A stretch of 64,000 nucleotides of DNA from Paralvinella palmiformis. Lineage: Eukaryota > Annelida > Polychaeta > Terebellida > Alvinellidae. Location: assembly GCA_025642065.1 (NCBI GenBank), contig JAODUP010000308.1:450001-514000 (forward strand). The letters run 5' to 3'. The position numbers were made by a program, and so were the translations under genes. Below the pieces are notes generated by a model. The model worked only from the letters and a program-made list of their open reading frames with translations. It searched no databases and was not told the origin of the DNA. This document shows positions 27,046 to 39,099 of the stretch, piece by piece; the stretch's first letter is position 1, and each line of letters opens with the position of its first letter.

Positions 27046-28261
27046 AATGTTTTGACCAACTTCTAACATTGAGGTCAAGGAAGTTATCACCAAGTCCCCA
27101 AATAAGTCATGTGACTTGGAACCCACTGCGCATTTGGATTTTGATGAAATGTGTGGATCAACTTCTACCATTGATAACAGCCATTATCAATAGGTCAATG
27201 GATGAGTTAGTGATGCCGTCATGTTTGAAACGACCGACCATAACACCGCTGCTTACGAGGTATGGGTTATTTAAGGAATATATGAAGGCTAACGTCCTAT
27301 TTCAAGCCTTCCTTTCTTCTTCAAACTCACTGAAAAGGCAGTTTGAGCACCTTGAGCACAATGACATCAACGACAGTTATCTGTCTGGTTATCGTGGAGA
27401 TAATTCAACAGAAACTGCTCTCTTGAAAGTGTACTGTGACATTACTGAAGCTTTTGATGAAGCATCAATAACTGCATTAATTATGCTTAATTTATCTGCA
27501 GCTTTTGATGTAATCGATCATCCGATACTTCTGAAGTACTTAGAATTTTCCTTTGGAATCAACTTGAGTAAATAAAAGTCGTATTTTTTCTGACAGAACT
27601 AAATGTATTTCAGTGGCGGATAAAACATCACCAGATGTAGGTCTTCATTTTAGGACTAAGGAATTGCTGTATGTACACTAAGCCAATTGGTAAACTATCA
27701 GACGGCCTAAGAGTAAATATCATTGTTATGCCGATGATGCACAAGTGTACATGACTCTAAAGCCATGTGATAAATGGGATGTTATTTCATCTTCAATTGA
27801 AGCTTGTATTGCTGATATAAGTACTTGGATGAACAGCAACATGCGGAAATTGAATAAGGATAAGACCGAATTTATTCTTTTCTCATAAAGTAACATATAA
27901 AACATCCTGAGTATCTTGCCATTATGGCACGATCTAGTTATGGAAATTCTTCTATGACTTTGAGAAATGCAGGGCTTATATAGGATATCACCCTGGATAC
28001 ACCCTGGGCATGGAGAAACAGCCTATTCCGAAATAGGAAATATACGACTTATTTGTTATTACATAAATGATTAGACATGGAAGAATTTAGTCCAAACGTT
28101 TATAATTTCCCGACTGAACTATGGCATTGACATCTGGTGACACGCACAGGGAAAAGGGAACGTAAAATATCAGTTCTGCTTCAGCTTCACTGTCTTTCTG
28201 ATTGTGTACTGAAAGGAACAGCACCACCGTATCTAGGAGATCCGATCAAAAAGTATATATA

Positions 28262-28590
28262 TATATAATAATGCATGTTTATATAGCACCAGAACCAGGT
28301 AACCCTGTTCTGAGGCGCTGTACAGTAATATTAACCCTGACTCAGACCTGTTTCCACCCAGCACACATCTCAACTCCCAAGGGAGCATACTTCGCATGTT
28401 GCCATTATAGGCGCAAAGCGTTACTCAAACACATAGCGATAGCGTCCTGTCAGATACTCATTTTTATGGATGAGTGAATCAGTCGCCACCTGACATCATT
28501 GCAAATCCCGGAGATTCGAACCCGCGACCCTTCGGCTGCGAGTCCTACGCTCTAACTAACTGCACTATCACGGCTATATCGGTGAGAATA
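28262..28590 (-). mobile_element. tRNA-derived SINE, family 2, minus strand, nested in LINE
   Basis: On the minus strand the head reads GCCGTGATAGTGCAGTTAG and GGGTTCGAATC (28509-28577), with A-box and B-box motifs. A body shared with 44186 and 59612 follows (CTTGGGAGTTGAGATGTGTG) and a TATATAAAC-type 3' end. The ends do not form an acceptor stem, so it is not a tRNA. It interrupts the LINE C-terminus; TCCGATC on both sides may be the target duplication. Confidence 0.8.
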
Positions 28591-28930
28591 CTCCGATCTG
28601 AGTCCTGTTCACTTTTTGACGGCACTAACACGCCACATAGCAATGTACGTAGATAAATATTTACCAGCATCAGTTCTCAGGCTGTGGAATAAGTTGTATA
28701 ATCACATTACACCTGCAGCAAGTAAAGAAATATTTTGTGTAAAGTTCCCAAGACCCACCTATTTAAAATAGCCTATTTATTATATATAAACCAGTGTATT
28801 TGTGTATGAAATATATTGGTGCCTTATGAGCTTAGCTCATGTAATTATATTTTAAATGTAAAGCGAGTTAGAACAATTCTAGCAGAATAAGGCCGTTATA
28901 TAAAATGCTATTATTATTATGTTAATATTA

Positions 28931-29185
28931 TATAAATACCATGTACGAAAGGTTACTACTACCCGGGATAAACTCACCTAAAAAGAATTTCCCACAGGGA
29001 ATAATCCTGTATAGATTTATATACGTTTAGGATTTAATACTTAGTCCCTGAATTGTTAGAGAAAAATCGTAGATAAACGGATGCTTGTACGCACGTAGCT
29101 ACGCACGTAGGCGAGTGCTCGCGCAAGTGCATACACACGACACGTGATATCATAATTACAGTTACTTTGCTTGTTAAACATATTT
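28931..29185. other. No gene seen
   Basis: Unique DNA with a short CGCACGTAG duplication at about 29091-29110. Confidence 0.5.
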
Positions 29186-29769
29186 ATCATTGACCTAAAA
29201 GAAAACTAGACCGAACACGACCGCCGATTTGATGGCAAACAGGTCCCAACTTCCGGTGGAGGAAATAGGAACGCAGACTGGAAAAATCAGGTTTATAAAC
29301 GCGGTGCATTATTGTTGTATCGATGGTTGCATAAGTTGTGTGCGTGGAAGTAATACAAACGGGGTGTGTTTTCACCGGTAAGTATAAGGAACACATTTAA
29401 AATAGTTGTTAAAGGGGGGTTTTTTTTGGGGCGGGAAATTAAGCTTAACTGTTATTATATTTAGCCTGTACGACAACCCCCGGCCTATCTCTGGCGTTTG
29501 ATCCCAATTAAACTAGATCTACGGACTTGAATAAAACGACTTTTACATATTTCATGGCATATAATAGGAGAAGAATAATACAGATTGTCTGCACACACAA
29601 CATTATAATGCACACATCACAATAAATGTCGGTATTCGTAGGTTCAAAACTCGAAGCGCGGCCGCTTCAACGTTGCTTTTTCACCTACCAGAAGTCGGCG
29701 CTGTTTGGTCATGGCGGCCCATTCAAACACTACTGATTGCTCGGTCTAGTTTTCTTTTAGGTCAATGAT
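29186..29769. mobile_element. MITE with 29-bp perfect terminal inverted repeats
   Basis: Positions 29186-29214 and 29741-29769 are exact reverse complements (29/29; outer end ATCATTGACCTAAAAG). Weaker inverted similarity continues inward for about 70 bp, including ACTTCCGGT (29249-29257) against the diverged ACCAGAAGT arm. The 584-bp element has no transposase. The superfamily is unresolved, as no clear target duplication flanks it. Confidence 0.82.
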
Positions 29770-30435
29770 ATTCATCATCACTTACTAATATCCAGGGGGC
29801 GCTCTTGTATATATTGTGTCTTCGTCTCGTGCTCATATCTGTGTGTTTTGGGATTTGTTTCCTTTGGAAAACTCTCCTCGGCCATATACCCCATACCCGT
29901 GACCACAGCCAAGGTGAACTAACTCCACTCAACTCAGCAACAACAACAGCAGCAACTACAGCAGCAACAACAACAGTGCATTAATGTATGGATTGTGCAA
30001 TAATATCCCATTTATCAATAAAAGATTATAGACAAAGAATCCATATTTTCTGCTATAATACAATAAAAATAAACAAAAATAAACAAAAACAACTGTGTGT
30101 ATGCGATGGTTCGATATTCAATATATTCCATGGGTACGATTTATTTAATAAAACTTTTGGACAAATGATGTTTTGTTTAAAATTTATATTTCCGTTGTGA
30201 AGTAATATTGAATACTCATTGAAGTAAATCCCTCGACTGAATCACGTTCATTTTATTTGTGCTTGAAAACAACCTCCCCCCAAACAAAAACGAAGAAAAA
30301 GTCAAAACAGAAATTTTGTGTAAGATAATTAATCAAATAATTGATTGTTTCGTGTTTATTGTGTTTATTGTGTTAAATAAGAACAAGTTTTAGTGATGAT
30401 ACCAAATCTCTCGGAATTAATATAAATGGTTAATA
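29770..30435. other. No gene seen
   Basis: AT-rich DNA with a CAACAA/CAGCAG run at 29937-29974. Confidence 0.5.
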
Positions 30436-30436
30436 A

Positions 30437-30525
<89 letters not shown>

Positions 30526-30555
30526 CCTATCTATCTATCTATCTATCTACCCCCC

Positions 30556-30620
<65 letters not shown>
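30436..30620. repeat. (ATCT)n(CT)n(TA)n compound microsatellite
   Basis: About 28 ATCT units, a C-rich break, about 17 CT units and about 13 TA units. Confidence 0.95.
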
Positions 30621-30991
30621 TATCAGTAACGTAGTCATCAGCACCCCACCATAGATATATAAATAATAATAATTGAAGTGTTTATGTTGTGTATTTTATG
30701 TTATAGTTTTATATTGACACATCTTTGGTAGGCCTACAATACTAGATTCTCGGAGAAAGAGATAATTGGGAAGTCACTAGATAATGGATAGAACAGATGA
30801 CAATAAATATGCTGGTATCAACATTAAGTGGCCATGACCTTTTTATGGTACTATTGCTACTTTGTTACTATCCGTCATATCATTAAGGTCATCCTTCTGC
30901 TGGATGCTGGTAAGACTCAATGGAGCATCATTCTGTTGTAACACTTATAAACACACTATAAGAGCTACACCAATCAGCTCATCTCAGCTCA

Positions 30992-31021
30992 ACTGTCACA
31001 GCAGTGTCTCCTTGTGACAGT
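30992..31021. repeat. 8-bp perfect inverted repeat
   Basis: ACTGTCAC (30992-30999) and GTGACAGT (31014-31021) can form a hairpin with a 14-nt loop, 157 bp upstream of the hammerhead-like motif. The two may belong to one element. Confidence 0.5.
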
Positions 31022-31177
31022 ATTGTCGTTATAGAGAAAGTGAACATTGCTCGGTTTCTGCCTAATAATAGGATTGTGATGAAATTTGAAACTTAGAACA
31101 ATAAAATAGTCTGATCCGTGGTCATGAAAGAATGCATTTAAACAATTGGTAATTGATCGGATCATATAACATTCTGT

Positions 31178-31219
31178 GCAACCTGATGAAGACTTGAATA
31201 GGTCGAAACCGGTCGTTGC
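31178..31219 (+). ncRNA. Hammerhead-ribozyme-like motif
   Basis: Stem I strand GCAAC (31178-31182) abuts the core CTGATGA (31183-31189). After one extra A, stem II pairs GACTT with AGGTC around a GAAT loop (31191-31204, one G-U pair). GAAA follows (31205-31208), then ACCGGT and C31214, then GTTGC (31215-31219), fully complementary to GCAAC. Both conserved core boxes and the cleavage triplet are in place. Stem III would be the self-complementary ACCGGT with no loop, so folding as a dimer would be needed, and the extra A before stem II is non-canonical. Hammerheads with minimal stem III are known from Penelope-like retroelements; this is probably such a remnant. Confidence 0.45.
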
Positions 31220-31600
31220 TATTGGGTTGAGTCGTGTTATATCGCTGCTATTAGTAATGATCTGAATTTATTCTAATTTATGCTTATATTATTCATATAC
31301 TATTCATACTGTGTACTAAGATTTTACTTTTCCATTTTAGGCTTAATGTTTCTTGGACGTAGTATTCAGCACAAAATGTGGTTTTGTTTCAATCATAGTT
31401 TCTTGTTTATATTTAGATTATCCTCTTCTGGATTATTTTAGAAATTTGGTTATTTCTTTCATTTTCTATAATTATAACAGTAATTAATTATACATGAAAT
31501 TAAATATTTGTAAACATTAGTTTTTAAACATCATCAGAGTTATAATTGTTATTTGAATGAAAGTTTAACACATGTGCCAGCGCCTTCAATATCTTTATAA

Positions 31601-31647
31601 AACACACACGCACACGCACACGCACACACATTCACGCACGCACGCAT

Positions 31648-31682
<35 letters not shown>

Positions 31683-31684
31683 CA
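31601..31684. repeat. (CACG)n-type microsatellite
   Basis: CACA/CACG units grading into about 13 GCAC units. Confidence 0.92.
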
Positions 31685-31759
31685 GTTATAATGGGTATTT
31701 GTCCTTGTTTTTTGCTTCTATTGTAAATATCGTTGTTATTAGTAACCTCAACTGTGAAA

Positions 31760-31830
31760 TTCCCGGAAATTAATAAATCATTATCATGTCATAAACTTCC
31801 ATATTTCTGACGTAGTGGAGGTAATTTTCA
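31760..31830. promoter_or_regulatory. Ultra-similar non-coding island, block A copy
   Basis: These 71 bp differ from 50767-50837 at one base only, while flanking paralogous sequence is clearly more diverged. It contains TTCCCGGAA (STAT-type palindrome, 31760-31768) and TGACGTA (CRE-like, 31808-31814) and has no open frame of note. It is a candidate conserved regulatory element or a gene-conversion patch. Confidence 0.5.
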
Positions 31831-32184
31831 TGGCTAATTACCAGTAAAAATGTCATGTCGTCATCTTTAATAGGGAAGATAATTATCAAAGAATTTCCTT
31901 TTTGTGATGCTCATAGATCTCTGTTGTGATGCTCATAGATCTCTGATGCTGAACGTGGAAATCTATAATACTACGTTTACAATTGGAAACTAAAAGTATA
32001 ATTCACGGATGATTAATCGTTATGCTACACATTATGACGTCATGCAATATGTGAAGGTAAAAGTTGGGAAATAAAGGCATACACTAATTAATAGCTTTAA
32101 CGAAATATTAAGTAGTATTTGTCGAGTTGGTATAATATAGTGGGTTGAAATTTTTAAAAGTAAGTTGAAATATTCACTAAGATG

Positions 32185-32312
32185 GTGATGATTGATGTTT
32201 TACGGCCACTTTTGTGCACGTCGTAGGTTAAATGGGCCGAGCGACATCGGAAGGTAATGAAGCGAAGTCAAAGATGAAACACCCCTCAGATATGCCCACG
32301 CCGAGATTGGGT
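32185..32312 (-). mobile_element. SINE family 1, minus strand
   Basis: Reads in reverse from the GATGATTGATGTTTTACGGC tail to the CACGCCGAGATT region; the tRNA-like head is lost. It is absent at the paralogous site in block C, so it inserted after the duplication. Confidence 0.8.
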
Positions 32313-32873
32313 AAGAATCGGTACAATATAACGACATTGTCACCACCCTGGAGAGTATATTCTTTCTAGGTGTCGGTAATAACAGCTTTATTCAAGCTAA
32401 GAAGACATCCGAACTTGGAAAAGGTTGTTTTTATGATGAATAACTTTCTCTTAACAAATATTTTGTCCTATTTTAAGGAATATATTATCCGGCTGAAATT
32501 CATTTGACGATTATCATTTTTCAGCATCGTTTCTTCTGGATAATGATGGATAGGCATCTGCTTGGTACAAGGTGTAGTAATATCCAATATCCAGAGTTAG
32601 TCTCAGTGCAGGTGAACCTTATCTGTTATCAGAGATAATAAATAATTCGTGCTGGCAAACTTTATCAGCCCATCAATATTTGCTATGAAGAAAACAACTT
32701 CCTGTGGGATGGAGGTAATCCTCGTATTGCTTGCTTTATCTTGGAAACTATAGATGTGATGGACAAAGTATTTACACACAAATCTCTTCTTCGTATATAC
32801 TGTACTTACAATAAAAGCCAGTAACGATGACAGCTGATCGCAATTTATTCTCTTCGGCTCATGCATAATGTAG

Positions 32874-33067
32874 GGGCACCTCCGTGGTCTAGCGGTAGCG
32901 TGTTGGACCACAGATCACTACCACCCGTGTTCGAATCCCGGCGTGGGAATATCTGAAGGTTGTTTCGTCTTTGACTTCGCCTCATTACCTTTGGAGGTCG
33001 CTCGGCCCATTTAGCCTACCATGTGCACAAAAGCGGCCGTAAAACACCAATCATCAATCATCATCAT
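32874..33067 (+). mobile_element. SINE family 1, reference copy with perfect 16-bp TSD
   Basis: CTCATGCATAATGTAG occurs at 32858-32873 and 33068-33083, a perfect target duplication. The head has TGGTCTAGCGG (A box, 32885-32895) and GTTCGAATC (B box, 32929-32937). The body carries GACTTCGCCTCATTACC and GCGGCCGTAAAACACC blocks and an (ATC)n tail. It is the youngest and best-defined copy in the window. It inserted in block A after duplication. Confidence 0.93.
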
Positions 33068-34983
33068 CTCATGCATAATGTAGATACGAAATTTAGAAAG
33101 ACTATAAATGACTTTACAACAACATCGTCCTCACACCAAGAAAACAAATAAACGTGACACTCAATTAATGGTGAGGCAATCTTGTAGTGGAACGAGTGAT
33201 AACATTTGGTCCAAGCTGCCAACTATTTGTTAATTCTTCTCGTAAAGGTATCTCAGATGGCACAGGCCAATAAACAAATATATCATATATCAAAACAAAT
33301 TAAGTAAATAAAATTTAAAACACATACACGTTGCAAAAAATTTATATAATAAAAGAATACACAGGAAATAAATATAATTTCATTGTAGATTTCATCTTCA
33401 TCAATATGCTAATGTTTTGATATTTATTTGCGTTTAACGCAGAATCAAGCAATTGCTCTAACAAGGAGAAAAGGGAAATGTACCACTTTAAAAAAAAGTT
33501 AGCTGCTTTGTAGGTAATTAATAATGCAACGATTGCTATTGATTGTCTTCATGATTTAACTATATCTAGATAAATTAACCAGAGGATTTATAAAAGATGA
33601 TCACCAATAAGCTAGTCGACAAACAGCCTTGGTTTCAAACTAATATCAGTTTTAACATCTACAGGTTCGAGGCAGATCGATATTACAAGCAAACATCCAA
33701 ATACCTGTATATACTGCTGCTCTCCTGACGAGGTATATCATCATAGTCCAAAGGGATGGTAATTATTTCTTTACATTTTCAATGTAAGTGATCTTTTTTA
33801 TGCCTATCTTAATTGGATTATTTGTATGAGACGGCACTGTTGTCTTGCTGATATCGACGTCTTTATGAAAATGAGTACTTTGGCATTAAGCAGATTCATG
33901 AAACACATTTAGTCCTTGGTATATGAATCATGTCGTAAGCAAATCCTTTAATTATCTTTGGTGAGACCCATATGATGATAAATTTCAAATGGAAGTTCTT
34001 GTAACGTAAGTATATAATACAGTAGCCATGTAAGACCTTCGTTCGTATATCTTTTATGTATAGTGTAGATTATGGAATGGACTTGCTGTCTCATATCTTC
34101 ATCTAATTTGGAATAGGGGATGGAGTTGTTATCTATTTTTATCTTTGCCTCTATAGCAAACCGATTTTGGAGAATTTATAATTATACCCTAACCATACGA
34201 CAAAAAACGGCATATAAACTACCCATCTTTAAGCAATCATACACCGAAGAAGACCTGACCAGAAATCGCGAATGATAACCACATCCATTGTGTTTTTCTT
34301 CCTATCAGCGGATCCTATCAGGTGTTGATATAATCTGTGTGTATTGAACGGGTTGCTAAATTATCGGGTGTCTACGTCGTGTGTATCATTGCCAAAGCGG
34401 AAGTTAGATCATATGTTACAAGAATCTCACGAATGACTGCTAGTCTATTTCTAATGTACTGCGAGGGAACGTGGAGATGTTGCCATTCTTTGTCTTTTCA
34501 GTCTAACATGCTTCAGAGGAATGACTCCTTCCAGGTATACTGACCAATACGATGGGAATTATACTGAGGCCAGTTAGGTGTCATGCGGTTAGCTTAAAGG
34601 GCACCAGGAAGTAAACCATACACGTAGACGATATCTTGTCTATGAAAGAATCAATTTGATAATGGCTTGCTTATTTGATGTTACTGATATCTTAGCAATT
34701 TGATATGAGATACATGAAATTACGATGGCATCTGATTCACCGTTTCCTAGGAATACAAATATTCTTACGTTTATTGTTTTGTATTTTTGTTATTTTTGTT
34801 ATTTTAGGGGGGGGGGGATTAATGTGCTTTCCGCTACAAATACATGTTTTACTCTGTTTTATTAAGGCCCTGACATATTTGAAATTCTTATCAGAAATCG
34901 AAAGAACTGTAACCTAAAAAACATTTTAAATGGATACAAAATATTAGGCTAATATTTTCCCTGGAAGTATATTGGTTCTAAAT

Positions 34984-34986
34984 TCC

Positions 34987-35067
<81 letters not shown>

Positions 35068-35068
35068 T
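34984..35068. repeat. (AAT)n microsatellite
   Basis: About 28 AAT units. The paralogous site in C (about 62093-62103) has only three, so expansion followed duplication. Confidence 0.95.
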
Positions 35069-35524
35069 TAGTTTTCCGTTCGAGGTTTTTCCCATTTTAT
35101 ATTTAATCTTCACACAAGAAAAAGATCAACACCAGAAGATGTAATGTTTCTACCGTCAATTAGTGTTTTGTTGATAGTATAATTGTCAGTGCCACATCCA
35201 CGAATATGATATTTTTGATGTATAATAAAAATACTGAACTCAAAGAGTGAAGCATTTATTGATTAGTGTTCTGAAGATGTTACTTTGATAGGTTTATTTT
35301 GCTTAATAGTGTCTTTATTTGTCAAATCGTGTTTTCACAAAAAGTGGAATAAGTTAATTATATATTACATATTATAACTTAGCCAATCTATGCCATTTTA
35401 CAGGGTTGAATGTCTAATGGAATATTAATGATAGATTCGAAGTAGGTAAATCTGAAAATGTTAGTTGTCCTTTATGTAAATATGTACTCATTATCAGGCC
35501 AACGTTGTTGTTCTTTCTGCTTCT

Positions 35525-35525
<1 letters not shown>

Positions 35526-35598
<73 letters not shown>

Positions 35599-35611
35599 CA
35601 GCAGCAGCATA
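35526..35611. repeat. (CAT)n(CAG)n microsatellite
   Basis: About 12 CAT/ATC units then about 14 CAG/TAG units. Block C has TTA/TTG repeats at the same place (63115-63205). Confidence 0.92.
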
Positions 35612-38254
35612 ATTAGATTAGAAATGCAGGGAAAATATCAAATAAATGCTGAGCACATTGACTATAGATGTTTTAATTTATTAATGATATTTTAAACTTT
35701 TCCTTTGAAATATTCAAGATCAATTAATTTTATTCGCATTAATGGTACAGATAATTGTTTTCACCTAAAATTATTACTATAATTATATAGTATTATTCGG
35801 CCTAAAAGTAGGGTGAGGAGGAACTTGGACATAAGTTACTGAATAGAGTAACTTCAAATTTGTTAGAGTTATCAATGAAGATGTTACAATTTCGGCCAAA
35901 TATAACTATTTCGGTTTATAACTTTCAGTAGTGAATTATTAATCGCTTTGAAGGAAATTATGCGATTGATACACCCTGATTCCCTGTGAATCACCTCTAT
36001 AATTCTTCAGTTGATCTCCTCAGGCATATGAATTAAGTCGTCTGTGCCATCCCTAACCATCATTTTGTGTCTGCATGAACTCTGTGACGTTACTGCACTG
36101 GGGCTCGTGGACAAGCCACTACAATGAAACCGTGTACCTTATCTATATGCCACATAGGACGATATAGCTGGATTTTGTCTTCATTTATCGCTACGTAGAA
36201 GTCTGTATATTATAATGTCTATTGTATCCTGAGATCAGTCTATGTTTACCTTGAAGAATTGCTACACATCAAATGCGCGAAGATCGAACATTGAAAAATC
36301 TCAGCCAGGACAATCTCAATCACATATAAGACGGGCTAATTTTGAAAATTTCCAATTCCTAGTTATTATTTTCATAATATTTAGCACTTAAAAATTACAT
36401 TGAGGGATTGTATTTGTAAATGACTTCCACTATTGTGGGAATTATAAATAATGTATTGCGGTCTGGACTAGCAATTGTTTTTGGGATTTTTACGTTGTTC
36501 AAATAATTAAATGAATATGAAAATGGTAATTCTATTAACACTTAATTTTATGTTTATTATAGCAACGAGTGGTTCACTAAGTAAAACGACATTAAAGCCA
36601 CTTGAGACATCTGACATCCTTTCCACAGTAATCCTTTAGGAATCGTATTTTTTGTTGAGAGACACAACATTATCGCTATCCATTAGGGCGTATCGTAGAG
36701 GTTAAAATTTGAATGAATCTTGACTATATGTTAATTATTTTATTTTTTCAACCTACATTTATTCTACTGTGTGACCTAGTTATCCGTCACTGACTTCTCA
36801 CTAAGCGTATAATCCGTGTTTGAGATCACCGGAATATCAATGCGATTTAGACTGATGGACTCCCTTGATCCATACCAAGCCATTCTCTATTATAGTACTC
36901 ATCTCATGGGAAGGTTTACTTCGAAATAACGAACACAACTTCTTGAAAGAAGATCCATGAAATATACACTTAATGTGCGGCTTTTGTTATCGTTAAGCTA
37001 CACACTTTATTTGGCCCGAGATCTTTGTTCCAAATAGACCAATCCAGACGAAATGCGTTGCATCGGTTGTCAACTGCGGTCTCGGGTTAGAAACGGCTAT
37101 GGCGCCTACTGTTAATAGGGGATGGCAACTTTTCACTAACGGCAAATGCTGGAAATCTTTTTGAAAATTATTTCATATTACACGGAGACCGACACTAGTA
37201 TTTCAGCTGAACCATGGTCTCTTTACAAAGGATTTAACACAATACTTATCAGGATATAACCGACTGAGTGAGCGGACCGATTTTTCCAGATGAATGACAT
37301 AGGTAAACCTTAGTTATTCGTGTTAATTTGTAGCGGATTTGTTTAGCATGGGTTTCAGTGGATTAAATAAATGATTTTAAAATTAAGCTTTTAGCTGAAT
37401 GTAAATTGATTTTAATGAAGATTAAAATATTATGTAATGTACAGTTTTGGAAATGTTATTTTTAACCAATCATATATGTAAGACCTGTATATTTGTATAT
37501 ACAAAATGTTATTACATTAGAGTATTAACACCCTTGACATTTACATTGCACGAATGGCTGATTCAGAAAATAAAACAGTTCACTTTAATACAATATATCA
37601 TGCATACATATTAATGTCACAGTAATAGGAATCACCCATTGAACTATAATCTATGTAAGCATTGATTTTATCCATTCATATTCTCATGTCAGATGGCAAA
37701 GGTTCTACAAAGAATAAGTTTGAACTAGACTGGCCGGACCATGACAGCCATGCAAATCGGGCAGAACGTTATTTAGTTTAGTAAATTCAGCCGCATGGTG
37801 GCGCCAGGGGTAATTGAATTGGTCTATTGAACCGAGAAGAACCAATGACTCATGTATAATATAAAAGTGATGTTATCAATAATTAAACAACAAAATTATT
37901 TTAAAATAAAAGAAGATAATTAAAACAGAAAAAAAATATAGTATAGATTCCAACTCCACTCAATTCCATTTGGTCAATTTCAATTCCAATTCCAAAACAA
38001 AATTTTCAATTCCAATTCTAAATTTATCAATTTCAATTCTAATTCTGTTTTCTACCGACTATTTTTGTGCCTAATACTTTTTACCTACTTGAAATACCTA
38101 CTCCGGGTAGTATATTCTAAGTAGGATTGTCATCGAAGAAATATTTCTGAATTAAAAAATTAAATAGTAATTAATTTGTGGATTTAATTTTTATTTGCCT
38201 TTTCTAAATATTGAAGTGGGGTAAATTTATAAATAGCAATATCTCTATATATAT

Positions 38255-38363
38255 TATAGGTATGGTATGTGGTGGTGTCACAGTGTTGTGGGTGAAGCCC
38301 ACGGTATCCAGACCATATTAATTGGTTAAACTCTCACCTGGGGTACCACGGTCGGTGGGCATA

Positions 38364-38402
<39 letters not shown>
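38255..38402. repeat. GC-richer segment ending in (TA)n
   Basis: A GTGGTGGTGTCACAGTG and GGGTACCACGGTCGGTGGG bearing stretch of about 110 bp runs into (TA)n at 38369-38402. It looks like a short inserted element, but boundaries and family are unresolved. Confidence 0.35.
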
Positions 38403-38405
<3 letters not shown>

Positions 38406-38799
38406 AACTAAAGTTCTATATCAGTTTGGTTCTTGTATATTGGTAACACGACATGCAAGTGCTAAGGTGATAAAAATGGTAAATTAAATTTGCGGATTAT
38501 ATTTGTCTGGTATAGACTTCATCTAATGGAAGCAGGCATGAATCAACCCTTTATTATATGTCATCATTATGAATTGGTAACTGTATTAAATTAATTTACC
38601 CAAAAGATCTCTATTTATATAAGTAGATTACAAAAAGTTACACAAGAAGCTCTTTTTAGCCTAGTCTATAAATGATTGTATATTTAATAATAACTAAAAC
38701 ATTCTAGTCTAGAATCATCGGGTAATTCTACTGAACGTCTACAGGAATGTATGCAGATAACTATATGGTCTTATCAAACTGCATATAACAGAGAGTTTT

Positions 38800-38925
38800 C
38801 CAAAAAGCTAATCGCTAGTGTATGTGGTCACATACCTCTAGCACCAGGGTTAAGATCCGAGTGTAGTCATATTATAAGACGTTTTACTTTTAACTTCACC
38901 TCATTAATTTTGGTGACACACAAAT
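38800..38925 (+). mobile_element. SINE family 1, strongly diverged
   Basis: Keeps CTAATCGCTAGTGTATGTGG and ACTTTTAACTTCACCTCATT in family 1 order; both boxes are degenerate. Confidence 0.55.
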
Positions 38926-39099
38926 GCCCCCCCCCTCCTAATAACACCTACATTGCGATTATCACTTCCAACTGTATTATTTATCGAATTAACCACAAAT
39001 TGTCAGAATGGCACACATCTGATGTACCTCAACGAATAGGAAACGACGTAAAGTATAAGAAAGTAAAATATAAGAAAATATAATAATCTTTGGTAAATA

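Larger units (their letters stand above)
26043..28930 (+). pseudogene. CR1/L2-clade LINE, near full-length, broken
   Basis: A decayed non-LTR retrotransposon. An Arg-rich lead (RRTSRRTRRGTWAGRN, about 26150) precedes the endonuclease region (26430-26770: VCCLNVNSLRNK, DIDVLTITET, then a stop where Trp is expected at 26608, and HGDGINIFYKSGLTV). After a microsatellite and SINE insert, the reverse transcriptase (about 27063-27880) shows STETALLKVYCDI, LNLSAAFDVIDHPILLKYLE and the catalytic YADDAQVYMTLK; the GVPQGSVLGP block is eroded. The C-terminus (LLQLHCLSDCVLKGTAPPYL, about 28158-28240) is split by a SINE and resumes at 28595 (SVLRLWNKLYN). The 3' end has the clade's GGCCGTTATATAAAATGC and a (TTA)n tail. 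Frameshifts and stops exclude activity. Confidence 0.9.
31690..38552 (+). repeat. Duplicated block A (ancient segmental duplication)
   Basis: Collinear patches match block C: 31690-31930 with 50680-50930; 32030-32060 with 51035; 32316-32600 with 51715-52030; 34020-34130 with 53960-54190; 34240-34640 with 60490-60640 and 61620-61760; 34705-34920 with 61840-62055; 35500-35760 with 63080-63400; 36765-36980 with 63547-63770; 37862-37900 with 63848; 38511-38552 with 63955-64000. Matches are roughly 70-80% by eye, broken by indels and younger SINEs. No conserved reading frame was seen. Other stretches of the block hold no recognised feature. Confidence 0.75.

Noticed and set aside
28505..28580. Possible tRNA gene on the minus strand
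   Set aside because: A and B boxes are present, but the ends do not pair as an acceptor stem and the sequence continues into a SINE body found elsewhere in the window.
32603..32911. 102-codon minus-strand frame in block A, with similar residues readable at 43340-43600
   Set aside because: The paralogous copy has several in-frame stops and block C has deleted the region. The similarity is explained by DNA duplication, not coding constraint.
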